The notes beneath the pieces are model-generated. The model saw only the letters and a program-made list of their open reading frames with translations. It did not search any database and had not been told where the DNA came from. A DNA stretch of 64,000 bases from Dactylosporangium aurantiacum (GTDB taxonomy: Bacteria; Actinomycetota; Actinomycetes; Mycobacteriales; Micromonosporaceae), in contig NZ_JNYJ01000017.1 in assembly GCF_000716715.1 (NCBI RefSeq), positions 1 to 64,000 of the forward strand, given 5' to 3'. The position numbers and the translations under genes are program-made. Shown here piece by piece: positions 40,960 through 48,636 of this stretch (positions are counted from its first letter, which is position 1; each line of letters opens with the position of its first letter).

Positions 40960-43697
40960 GCCTGCCGGGCCCCTTTCCGCCGTTCGGCCTCCAGCGCGGT
41001 GCCTTCCATACGGATGCCTTCCATGCGGGCCTCGGACAGTGTGCTGGCCACCGCGGCCAGGTCGACCCACTCGCGGACGCCGTCGGCGGCCGCGGCGCTG
41101 CGGGGCACGGTGCCGATGACCTTGCCGGTCAGGCGGACCCGGTCGTCGTCGGACAGGTCCGGCTCGGTCAGCGCCAGCACCGGGATCCCCCGGGTCGCCG
41201 GGTCGTCCTCCAGCCCGGCCAGCAGCGCGAATCCGTCGACGTCGGCCATCCGCAGGTCGCAGATGATCAGGTCGAAGCGCCGGTCGCGGGACAGTCGCAG
41301 CCCTTCCGGCCCGTCGTCGCAGGTGACGACGTCGATGCCGCCGTCGCGCAGGTGCCGCTCGACCACGTGGCGGGTCTGGTCGTCACGGTCGACGACCAGC
41401 ACCGCGGCCCTGTCGGCGCCGCCGGACGGCACCACGTGCCGGGCCAGCTGGGCGAGCAGCACGTCGTGGTCGACGGGCTTGACGAAGAAGTCGGTCGCGC
41501 CCAGCGACATGCCGGCCTTGCGGTCGTCGATGATCGTGGCGAAGAAGACCGGGATGCCGCGCAGCGCCTCCTCCTGCTTCAGCTCCCGGATCACGTCCCA
41601 GCCGTCGAGGCCCGGCATGACGACGTCGAGCAGGATCGCGTCGGGCTGCCACGTCCGCGCCGCGGCCAGGCCCTCCTCGCCGCCGGGCGCCACCCGCACC
41701 CGGTAGCCGGCCGCGGCGAGGTACGTCATGAGCAGCTCGGCGGCGCGGGCGTCGTCGTCGATGATCAGCACCCGGCCGCGGGCGACCCCGGCCGGTTCGG
41801 CGAGGGGCGGTTCGGCGGGCACGGCGGCGGGCAGCTCGGTGGTCGCGTCCGGGAGCCGGACCGTGAACCGGCTGCCCTCGCCGAGCGCGGACCGCAGGAC
41901 GATCGAGCCGCCGTGCGCCTCGACCAGTCGGCGGGTCAGTGCGAGCCCCAGCCCGGTGCCGGCCTGCCGCTGGGCGGCGTTGCCGACCTGCTGGAACTCC
42001 TCGAACACCCGGGCGTGGTTCTCCGCGGCGATGCCGACGCCGCTGTCGGCGACGGTCAGCGCCACCTCGCCGGTCTCCTGGACCGCGCTGAGCGTGATCC
42101 GGCCGCCCTCGGGGGTGAACTTGATCGCGTTGGACAGCAGGTTGTCCAGGATCTGCCGGAAGCGCAGGGGGTCCGCGCGGACCGCGAGCCGCGGCACGTC
42201 GATCAGCACCTCCAGGCGCTTGCGCTCGGTCAGCGGGCGCAGACCGGTGATCACCTCGGTGACGGCGGCGTCGAGGCCGAGCGGCTCCGGGTTGAGCTCC
42301 AGCCGCCCCGCCTCGACCTTGGCCAGGTCGAGGATGTCGTTGATCAGCCCCAGCAGGTGCCGGCCGCTGTTGTGGATGTGGTCGACCCAGTCGGCGGGCA
42401 CGGTGCGCCGGTCGCCCTCGGGCTGCTCGGCGCGCATCAGGTCGCTGAACCCGATGATCGCGTTCAGCGGGGTCCGCAGCTCGTGGCTCATCCCGGCGAG
42501 GAAGTCGCTCTTGGCCTGGCTGGCGTGGGTGAGCGCGTCCACGGACGCGGCCAGCTGCTCGGTCAGGTGGCGCTGCTCGGCCAGCGTGGTGCTGCGCTCG
42601 GCGAGCGCCTTCGCCTGGCCGCCGAGCACGGCGGTGAGGCGCAGGTCGTCGGCGGTGAACAGGGCCCGGTAACGGTCCAGCAGCAGCACGGCGCCGCGCT
42701 CGTCCGCGGGCAGCGCCAGCGCCAGCGCGGTGACCAGCCGGGCGCCGGTGGCCTGCGCGTAGTACTCCGCGAGTGGCGGCGCCGGCCGGCGGGCCGAGCC
42801 GGCGGCGACCGGCCGGCGGGCGGCGAGCAGCAGGTCGAGGTCCTCGCCGGTGAGTGCCGGCATGGGCTCGTGCGGCAGGCTCGCGCCGGACCGGCACACC
42901 GCCGCAACCTGCTCGAGGCGGCCGCCGGGCGTGACCCGGACCAGCACCACCGCGTCCGTGCCGGTCGTCTCGTGGACCACCTGGACGTACCGGCGCCACA
43001 CCTGGTCGACGCCGGCGGCGGCGGGCAGCCGTTGCAGGTCCTCGGTCGCCTCGTACCAGACCGTCGCCGACATCATCCGGCGCAGCCAGGCGGGCGGTAT
43101 GAACGCGATGAGGTAGCCGACCGCGGCGAGCAGCGCGACGGCCCGGGCGGCCGGGCTGAGCCAGCTCGTCGCGCCCGGGTACAGCACGGCGCCGGCGAAC
43201 AGCATCAGCATCATCGTCACCAGCAGGTAGGTGGCGACCGCGGCCAGGCGCAGCCTGGCCCGGGCCGAGCCGGAGCGCCGCTGCGCGCCGAGCAGCAGGT
43301 AGCTGCCGGCGATCGCCTGGGTCACGGCGAACGTGCCGGCGGCCAGCAGCAGGTGTCCGAGGCCGAGCGGGCGGGGCGCGGCCGCGACGGCAACGGCGCT
43401 CACCGCGAGCGCGGCGAGCAGCGTGCGGTCCAGCCAGGTCGGCACGTGCCGCAGCTGGGCGGTCAGCCGCAGCGCCAGGTACGGCTGCAGCATGAGCAGC
43501 CCGGTCACGGTGGCGTTCACGGCCGCCGGGACGGGCTGCCCGGTGAGCTCGCGCACCACGCCGTTGGCGCAGACCGCCACCAGCGGCAGGAAGATCAGCG
43601 TGATGTGCCCCTGCACAGGATCGCGGGTGGCGAGAAACCCCCCGAGCGTGCGCAGGAACACCGCGACCACGAGCAGTGCTGTGACTAGAGTTATCAT
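40956..43697 (-). CDS. hybrid histidine kinase with two C-terminal receivers
   Basis: This is a 913-residue protein. The N-terminal region (1-205) has about seven membrane helices, like a MASE-type sensor. A GAF-like domain (about 220-365) precedes HisKA with His405 in GMSHELRTPLNAIIGFSD and the ATPase domain (N box LLSNAIKFTPEGG, G boxes DSGVGI and GTGLGLAL). Receiver 1 (about 650-765) has Asp in ILLDVVMPGLDGW. Receiver 2 (about 775-885) has Asp in LIICDLRMADVDGF but a weaker C-terminal half. The phosphorelay probably ends in the coupled single receiver. Confidence 0.9.
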   Translation of the reverse strand: MITLVTALLVVAVFLRTLGGFLATRDPVQGHITLIFLPLVAVCANGVVRELTGQPVPAAVNATVTGLLMLQPYLALRLTAQLRHVPTWLDRTLLAALAVSAVAVAAAPRPLGLGHLLLAAGTFAVTQAIAGSYLLLGAQRRSGSARARLRLAAVATYLLVTMMLMLFAGAVLYPGATSWLSPAARAVALLAAVGYLIAFIPPAWLRRMMSATVWYEATEDLQRLPAAAGVDQVWRRYVQVVHETTGTDAVVLVRVTPGGRLEQVAAVCRSGASLPHEPMPALTGEDLDLLLAARRPVAAGSARRPAPPLAEYYAQATGARLVTALALALPADERGAVLLLDRYRALFTADDLRLTAVLGGQAKALAERSTTLAEQRHLTEQLAASVDALTHASQAKSDFLAGMSHELRTPLNAIIGFSDLMRAEQPEGDRRTVPADWVDHIHNSGRHLLGLINDILDLAKVEAGRLELNPEPLGLDAAVTEVITGLRPLTERKRLEVLIDVPRLAVRADPLRFRQILDNLLSNAIKFTPEGGRITLSAVQETGEVALTVADSGVGIAAENHARVFEEFQQVGNAAQRQAGTGLGLALTRRLVEAHGGSIVLRSALGEGSRFTVRLPDATTELPAAVPAEPPLAEPAGVARGRVLIIDDDARAAELLMTYLAAAGYRVRVAPGGEEGLAAARTWQPDAILLDVVMPGLDGWDVIRELKQEEALRGIPVFFATIIDDRKAGMSLGATDFFVKPVDHDVLLAQLARHVVPSGGADRAAVLVVDRDDQTRHVVERHLRDGGIDVVTCDDGPEGLRLSRDRRFDLIICDLRMADVDGFALLAGLEDDPATRGIPVLALTEPDLSDDDRVRLTGKVIGTVPRSAAAADGVREWVDLAAVASTLSEARMEGIRMEGTALEAERRKGARQA

Positions 43698-43749
43698 CCG
43701 ACTACGCCCCGTAACAGTTGGACGGGACTCACTCTAGCCAGGGGGACGG

Positions 43750-43977
43750 ATGGGCGAGACGGAACCGGCCGACGAACTCGCCCTGCTCCGGGCCGAGATC
43801 GCCGACGGCGCTCACGACCTTTCCAACGCGCTGGGTGCGATCCTCAACTACGTGGCGTTCCTGTCGGAGGACCTCGGGGACAACCCGGCCGCCGCGGACT
43901 ACCTGCCGCACCTGGCCAGCGCGGCGCACCGGGCGCTCGGCGTCGTCGAGCGGCTCAGCGCCAGCGGGGCGCGCTGA
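43750..43977 (+). CDS. stand-alone DHp-like (histidine kinase dimerisation) protein
   Basis: This 75-residue, all-helical protein has AHDLSNALGAILNYVAFLSEDL, which resembles the H-box helix of histidine kinases (HDLNN-type), and a second helix YLPHLASAAHRALGVVERLS that would complete a two-helix hairpin. No ATPase domain follows before the stop. GGGGGACGG precedes the ATG. It diverges from the hybrid kinase with 52 bases between starts, which points to a joint phosphorelay, perhaps as a phosphotransfer or decoy domain. The role is inferred. Confidence 0.6.
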   Translation: MGETEPADELALLRAEIADGAHDLSNALGAILNYVAFLSEDLGDNPAAADYLPHLASAAHRALGVVERLSASGAR

Positions 43978-44007
43978 GCCCGCACGGGGGACCAGGTGGC
44001 GCGACGA

Positions 44008-44388
44008 CTAGCGGCGCTCGCTGAGGCTCTTGCACTGCACGCACAGGGTGGCCGACGGGAACGCGGTCAGCCGGGCGACCGGGATGTCCTCGGCGCAGCG
44101 CTCGCACCGGCCGTAGGTGCCCTCCGCGAGCCGCTCCATCGCCCGCTCGACCTGGTCCATCCGGGAGCGGATCGACAGCGCGACCGCGAGCTCCTGGTCC
44201 CGGCTGAAGGCCTTGGTGCCCAGGTCGGCGACGTCGTCGCCGGCGTCGACCACACCGGCCATGGTCATCTCGGCGACCGCCTCGTTGTACTCGACGGCGA
44301 GCTCCTGGAGGCGGGCGTCCAGCGCGGAACGCAGATCCGCGGAGCGCTGCGCACCACCGGCAACCGTCATCTCTGGCTGGACGAGCAT
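44008..44388 (-). CDS. DksA/TraR-type C4 zinc-finger protein
   Basis: ATG at 44388 gives 126 residues. A coiled-coil helical part (about 18-85, with the acidic tip region AGVVDAGDDVADLG) precedes a zinc finger C-x2-C...C-x2-C (RCERCAEDIPVARL and TLCVQCK). The family binds the RNA polymerase secondary channel and modulates initiation. GGGGGCCCAGG precedes the ATG. It lies amid partner-switching genes and may tune the same stress response. Confidence 0.82.
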   Translation of the reverse strand: MLVQPEMTVAGGAQRSADLRSALDARLQELAVEYNEAVAEMTMAGVVDAGDDVADLGTKAFSRDQELAVALSIRSRMDQVERAMERLAEGTYGRCERCAEDIPVARLTAFPSATLCVQCKSLSERR

Positions 44389-44518
44389 CCTGGGCCCCCT
44401 GTAGCTGGATCGCGTTCGACTGGCTTCCGGTGTGCCCATCGGGAGCGGGCCGCAAACCTGACTCATCCCCGACTCTGACGGTGCCGTCACTGTTCAACGG
44501 CGGCATGAATCGGGCACC

Positions 44519-44917
44519 ATGAGCTACGTGTTCACGACCGGGCCAGAGACCGCAGAGGTCACCGTCGAGGTGCCACCCGGCGAGGCGCGGCAGGCACGCA
44601 AAGTCATCGCGCGGGCGCTGACGGTCTGGGGGCTCACGCACCTGACGCGGTCCGCGGTGATGGTCGGCCACGAGCTCGTCGCCAACGCGCTGCGCCACGG
44701 CATGCCCCCGGCGGCGCTGCGCCTGCTGCGCCGCGACGGCGCCGTGGTCATCGAGGTCGGCGACGGCAGCCCGGAGCTGCCACGGATCGCCGAGATCGAC
44801 AACGAGACGAGCACCTCGGGCCGGGGCATGTTCATCGTGTCGCGCCTGGCCCGCTCCTGGGGCGTCCGCCCGCTGCCGACCGGCAAGGTGGTCTGGGCCG
44901 AGCTGGCGTCGCGCTAG
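44519..44917 (+). CDS. RsbW-like anti-sigma ATPase
   Basis: This 132-residue protein has the GHKL ATPase motifs HELVANALRHG (N box), VIEVGDGSPELP (G1-like) and SGRGMFIVSRLA (G2), typical of the RsbW/SpoIIAB group. These kinases hold a sigma factor or phosphorylate a STAS antagonist. The STAS gene lies convergently 18 bases downstream, and a PP2C phosphatase follows. No cognate sigma factor gene is in the window. Confidence 0.85.
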   Translation: MSYVFTTGPETAEVTVEVPPGEARQARKVIARALTVWGLTHLTRSAVMVGHELVANALRHGMPPAALRLLRRDGAVVIEVGDGSPELPRIAEIDNETSTSGRGMFIVSRLARSWGVRPLPTGKVVWAELASR

Positions 44918-44935
44918 CCGGCTGGCCCCGGCCCG

Positions 44936-45277
44936 CTAGGCGGTCTGCTTCTCGTGACGGATCGGCAGGATCTGGTCCAGGCCGGTGATCTCAAGGGTCA
45001 TCGACACGTCGGGGCCGGGGTTGGCGACGATCAGTGTGGCACCTGCCTGCTGCGCGCGGCGCCAGCAGCCGACCAGGGTGCCGAGCCCGCTGGAGTCGAT
45101 GAAGACCAGCCCGGCCAGGTCGATGACCAGCTCCCGCACGCCGGCCTCAAGCTGGCCGGCCACCTCGGTGAGCAGCTTCGGAGCCGAGTCGAGATCAAGA
45201 TCGCCCACCGTCGCGAGGCGCGCCGACCGGCCGTCGCGGTGCACCGTCAGCTCCCATACCGTCTCGTCGTTGACCAC
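44936..45277 (-). CDS. STAS-domain anti-sigma factor antagonist
   Basis: This 113-residue STAS protein has the phosphorylation loop GLVFIDSSGLGTLVG, where one of the Ser residues is the RsbW target, and the N-terminal strand SARLATVGDLDLDSAPKL. Unphosphorylated it would bind the anti-sigma kinase and free the sigma factor. GTG at 45277 with AGGA 11 bases upstream is preferred. A clear SigB-type promoter lies 66 bases upstream, so positive autoregulation as in rsbV is likely. Confidence 0.87.
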   Translation of the reverse strand: MVNDETVWELTVHRDGRSARLATVGDLDLDSAPKLLTEVAGQLEAGVRELVIDLAGLVFIDSSGLGTLVGCWRRAQQAGATLIVANPGPDVSMTLEITGLDQILPIRHEKQTA

Positions 45278-45342
45278 GTTGCGCCATGTCCTTTCGCGAA
45301 CCGAGCTGCGGATCGGCTGCTGCCCGCTGGTCAACAGTGTGT

Positions 45343-45367
45343 GGTACCCATCCGGCGGACTTCAAAC
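45343..45367 (-). promoter_or_regulatory. SigB-type promoter of the STAS gene
   Basis: On the minus strand GTTTGA (45362-45367) is followed after 12 bases by GGGTAC (45344-45349). This matches the SigB/SigF consensus GTTT-N12/14-GGGTA closely. An adjacent inverted repeat AAACGCT/AGCGTTT (45364-45380) overlaps the -35 side and may be a binding site. Confidence 0.72.
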
Positions 45368-45424
45368 GCTCACAGCGTTTGACCATGCCGCGTGCGCGAC
45401 GCAGACTCGAACGATGGTGGCGGC

Positions 45425-46744
45425 ATGAGCGGTGGTCTCGACTTCGTGGGGCGTGCCCCGGCCTCGCTCGACGACGCCGCGATGCTCGCCGTCGCGCAGC
45501 GGCGCGCCCAGTTCCTCGCCGATGCCAGCCGGCAGGTGTCCGGCTCGCTCAACCTGACGCACACCGTGCGCCGCTCGCTGGCCGCGTGCGTGCCGCACCT
45601 CGCCGACTGGGCGCAGATCATGCAGCTCGGACCGGACGGCGCGACGTATATCAGCCTGGTGGCCGGCACGCCCGGCCCCTCCTCGGCGACCCGGCGGCAC
45701 CCCGCCGCCGACGGTGTCAACGGCCAGGCGCGGCTGCTCGCCACGGGCCGCCCGGAGCTGCTGCACGTCGCGCTGGACCAGGACCCGCTGCACCCCGACG
45801 GGCTCGTCGCGCTCGTGCCCGACGAGGGGATGCGCGAGCAGGTCGCCGCGCTGCGCCCGGCCGACGTGCTCGGCCTGCCGCTGACCGCGCGCGGCACCAC
45901 GTTCGGCACCCTCACGCTCGCCCGCCGCACCGGGTACGGGTTCGTCGCCGAGGACATCTCCCTCGCCGAGGAGCTGGCGGTGCGCATCGCCCTGGCCCTC
46001 GACGCGGCCCGGCGCTACGCGGAGCGGGCCGGCGTCGCGACCGTGCTGCAGGCCAGCCTCCGCCCGCCGGAGCTGCCGAAGCTCGAGGGCGCCGCGCTCG
46101 CCGCCCGCTACCGGCCGGCCTCCGGCGACGGCGAGATCGGCGGCGACTTCTACGACGCGTGGGGCGACTCGGCCGACTGGTCGTTCGTCCTCGGCGACGT
46201 CTCCGGCAAGGGCGTCGAGGCGGCCGTCGTCACCGGCCAGGCCCGGCACACCGTGCGCGGCGCCTCCGCCGTGGACCGCGACCCGTCCGCGGTGCTGCGC
46301 GCGCTCAACACCATGCTCGACGGCACCACCCAGGGCCGCTACGTCACCGCCGTCTACGGCCGGGTCCGCCGCCAGGCCGGCGGTGGCCTGCACGTCACCG
46401 TCGCCTCGGCCGGCCACCCGCCGCCGCTGGTCGTGCGCGCCTCCGGCGAGGTCGAGCCCGTCGCCGTGCGCGGCCTCGCGGCTGGGCTGGTCGCCGCCGT
46501 CGAATACGCCAAGGCCCAGGTCCTGCTCGCGCCCGGCGACACGCTGGTGCTCTACACCGACGGCGTCACCGAGGCCGGCCACAGCGTCCGGGACGGCACC
46601 CGGCGCCTCACCGGCCTGCTGTCCCGGTATGCGCAGGCCGGCGTCGACGCCCTCGTCGAGGCGATCGAGATCGCCGTGCTGGAGGAGTCCGGCGGCACCC
46701 AGCGCGACGACCTGGCGGTGCTGGCCCTGCGGGCGGCTCCATGA
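45425..46744 (+). CDS. GAF-domain PP2C (SpoIIE-type) phosphatase
   Basis: This is a protein of about 439 residues. A GAF domain (about 25-200) is followed by a SpoIIE/RsbU phosphatase domain (about 215-439). Metal-binding Asp residues lie in GEIGGDFYDAW, FVLGDVSGKGVEAAV, LVLYTDGVTEA and GTQRDDLAVLAL. It would dephosphorylate a STAS antagonist and so activate the sigma factor. ATG at 45425 is preferred; GTG at 45392 is possible. The next functional gene, a B12-binding protein, starts 86 bases later. Confidence 0.9.
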   Translation: MSGGLDFVGRAPASLDDAAMLAVAQRRAQFLADASRQVSGSLNLTHTVRRSLAACVPHLADWAQIMQLGPDGATYISLVAGTPGPSSATRRHPAADGVNGQARLLATGRPELLHVALDQDPLHPDGLVALVPDEGMREQVAALRPADVLGLPLTARGTTFGTLTLARRTGYGFVAEDISLAEELAVRIALALDAARRYAERAGVATVLQASLRPPELPKLEGAALAARYRPASGDGEIGGDFYDAWGDSADWSFVLGDVSGKGVEAAVVTGQARHTVRGASAVDRDPSAVLRALNTMLDGTTQGRYVTAVYGRVRRQAGGGLHVTVASAGHPPPLVVRASGEVEPVAVRGLAAGLVAAVEYAKAQVLLAPGDTLVLYTDGVTEAGHSVRDGTRRLTGLLSRYAQAGVDALVEAIEIAVLEESGGTQRDDLAVLALRAAP

Positions 46745-46833
46745 CCGGCCCGCAGCGTAGCGAGGAGCCGGTCATCATGGGCGCAGTCTCCAGGTCAGGC
46801 CGGCGCCGGAGCGCAGCGGAGGTGACGGCATGA
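46741..46833 (+). CDS. possible 30-residue linking peptide
   Basis: This tiny frame starts with an ATG overlapping the phosphatase stop (ATGA) and ends with a TGA overlapping the ATG of the B12 protein. It could serve only as a translational bridge between the two genes. An inverted repeat ATGACCGG/CCGGTCAT (46741-46748, 46768-46775) lies in it. The peptide (MTGPQRSEEPVIMG...) has no known motif. The B12 gene has its own ribosome binding site, so the bridge may be chance. Confidence 0.25.
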   Translation: MTGPQRSEEPVIMGAVSRSGRRRSAAEVTA

Positions 46834-47855
46834 CCGGTGCGCTGGACTTCCGGCCGTACTTCGCCCTGCTGGAGCGGCGCGACGGCGCCGGGGCGGTGCG
46901 CCACGCGCTCGGCCTGATCGACGGCGGCGCCGACCCGGTCGACGTCCTCCTCGACGTCGTGGCGCCGGCGCAGGAGCAGGTCGGCCGGCGCTGGGCGGAG
47001 GGCGCGTGGACCGTCGCCCATGAGCACGCCGCCACCGCGATCAGCGAGTCCGTGGCCATGGCCGTCGGCGCCCGGATCCCCCCGCCCGAGGCCCCGCTCG
47101 GCCACGTCATCCTGGCCTGCGCCGAGCGGGAGTGGCACGGCCTGCCGGCCCGCCTCGTCGGGTACTGCCTGCAGGCCGCCGGCTGGCGCACCACCTTCCT
47201 GGGCGCCTCGACGTCACCCCGGCAGTTCGCCCGCTTCCTCGACGACGTCGACGCCGACGCGGTCGCGATCAGCTGCTCTGTCGCGGCGTCGCTGCCGGCG
47301 GCCCGCCGCCTCATCGACGCCGCCCGGGAGGCCGGGCTGCCGGTCCTGGTCGGCGGCGGCGCCTTCGGCTCCGACGACACCCGCGCCCGCGCCCTGGGCG
47401 CCTCCGGCTGGGCCAGGGACGCCCGCACCGCCTCGGCCGTGCTCGCCGAGCTCGTCGCCGCCGCCGGCGCGCAGGCCTGGGCGAGCGAGCTGCGCTGGGC
47501 CACCGACCGCGCCCGGCACGCCGGCGCCGACGAGCACGCCGAGATGACGATCCGCTTCGCCGAGTTCCGCGCCTCGGCCCGCCGCCGCTGGCTCGACGCC
47601 CCCGCCGACCCGTCCGGCGGCCCGCCGGACGGGTCCAGCCTCGCCGACGACGCGGTCGACCACGCGCTGCACGCGCTGTCCGCGGCACTGCTCACCGACG
47701 ACCCGCGGCTGCTCCGCGAGGCGAGCGACTGGCTGACCGCCCTGCTCACCGCCCGCGGCGAGCGTCCCGACGTGGTGGCGAGCCTGTGGCGCTCGGTGCA
47801 CCAGACCGTCGGCGAGCCGCTGCCCGAGGCGGCCCGGCACCTGAAGACGCTCTGA
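46830..47855 (+). CDS. B12-binding sensor protein with CarH-type motif
   Basis: This is a 341-residue protein. A four-helix B12 cap domain (about 10-85) holds W55-x9-E65-H66, the motif of adenosylcobalamin photoreceptors of the CarH type. The Rossmann-like B12 domain (about 90-215) has E101-x-H103, where the His would be the lower axial ligand, and GWRTTFLGASTSP and VLVGGGAFG segments. The usual third Gly of ExHxxG is Pro here. There is no MerR DNA-binding domain; instead an unknown helical C-terminal part (about 220-341) follows. GGAGG precedes the ATG. It probably senses light or cobalamin and passes the signal to the PP2C phosphatase. Confidence 0.85.
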   Translation: MTGALDFRPYFALLERRDGAGAVRHALGLIDGGADPVDVLLDVVAPAQEQVGRRWAEGAWTVAHEHAATAISESVAMAVGARIPPPEAPLGHVILACAEREWHGLPARLVGYCLQAAGWRTTFLGASTSPRQFARFLDDVDADAVAISCSVAASLPAARRLIDAAREAGLPVLVGGGAFGSDDTRARALGASGWARDARTASAVLAELVAAAGAQAWASELRWATDRARHAGADEHAEMTIRFAEFRASARRRWLDAPADPSGGPPDGSSLADDAVDHALHALSAALLTDDPRLLREASDWLTALLTARGERPDVVASLWRSVHQTVGEPLPEAARHLKTL

Positions 47856-47879
47856 CGGCGGCGGCCGCATACTGGAGGC

Positions 47880-48626
47880 ATGATCGCGGTGACCGGGGCG
47901 GCCGGCCAGGTCGGTGGCAGGGTGGCGGCGGCGCTGCCGGAGGCGCGGCGGCTGACCCGCAAGGACGCGGAGTACCGCGACACCCCACGGCTGCGGCAGG
48001 CGCTCGACGGCGTCGACACGCTGCTGCTGGTCTCGGGGCGGGAGTCGGCGGACCGGCTGGCCGAGCACCGCAGCGCGGTCGACGCCGCGGTCGGGGCCGG
48101 GGTGCGGCGCGTCGTGTACCTGTCGTTCGCCGGGGCGGCGCCGCAGTGCACGTTCACGTTCGGCCGGGACCACTGGCACACCGAGCAGTACATCCGCGGC
48201 ACCGGGCTCGCCTGGACGTTCCTGCGCGACAACCTGTACCAGGAGATGCTGCCCATGCTGGCCGGGCCCGACGGGGTGATCCGCGGGCCGGCGGGTGACG
48301 GGCGGGTGGCCGCGGTCAGCTACGACGACGTCGCGGCGTGCGCGGTCGCGGCGCTCACCGGCGACGGCCACGACGGGCGGACCTACGACCTGACCGGGCC
48401 CGAGGCGCTGACCCTGCACGAGGTCGCGGCCCGGCTCGGGATCCGGTACGAGCCGGAGACCGTCGAGGAGGCGTACGCGTCGCGGGCGCACTACGGCGCG
48501 CCCGCGTTCGAGGTGGCCGGGTGGGTCAGCTCGTACGAGGCGATCGCGGCCGGCGAGCTGGCGGCGGTGAGCGGCGACGTCGAGCGCCTGACCGGCCGGC
48601 CGGCGAAGCCCTTCGCCCCCCGCTGA
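47880..48626 (+). CDS. NmrA-like NAD(P)-binding reductase
   Basis: This 248-residue protein has the Rossmann motif MIAVTGAAGQVGGRV at the start, then VVYLSFAGAAPQC, the segment FLRDNLYQEMLPM and YDLTGPEALTLHEVAARLG, as in NmrA/SDR_a5 proteins such as NAD(P)H:quinone oxidoreductase-like enzymes. It is slightly shorter than usual in the region after the first strand. It is co-directional with the B12 gene, 24 bases downstream. The substrate is unknown. Confidence 0.85.
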   Translation: MIAVTGAAGQVGGRVAAALPEARRLTRKDAEYRDTPRLRQALDGVDTLLLVSGRESADRLAEHRSAVDAAVGAGVRRVVYLSFAGAAPQCTFTFGRDHWHTEQYIRGTGLAWTFLRDNLYQEMLPMLAGPDGVIRGPAGDGRVAAVSYDDVAACAVAALTGDGHDGRTYDLTGPEALTLHEVAARLGIRYEPETVEEAYASRAHYGAPAFEVAGWVSSYEAIAAGELAAVSGDVERLTGRPAKPFAPR

Positions 48627-48636
48627 CGGAGCCCTT

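Noticed and set aside
41352..43688. Long plus-strand frame opposite the hybrid kinase
   Set aside because: It has no domain, no ribosome binding site and shadow-like composition; the kinase on the other strand is certain.
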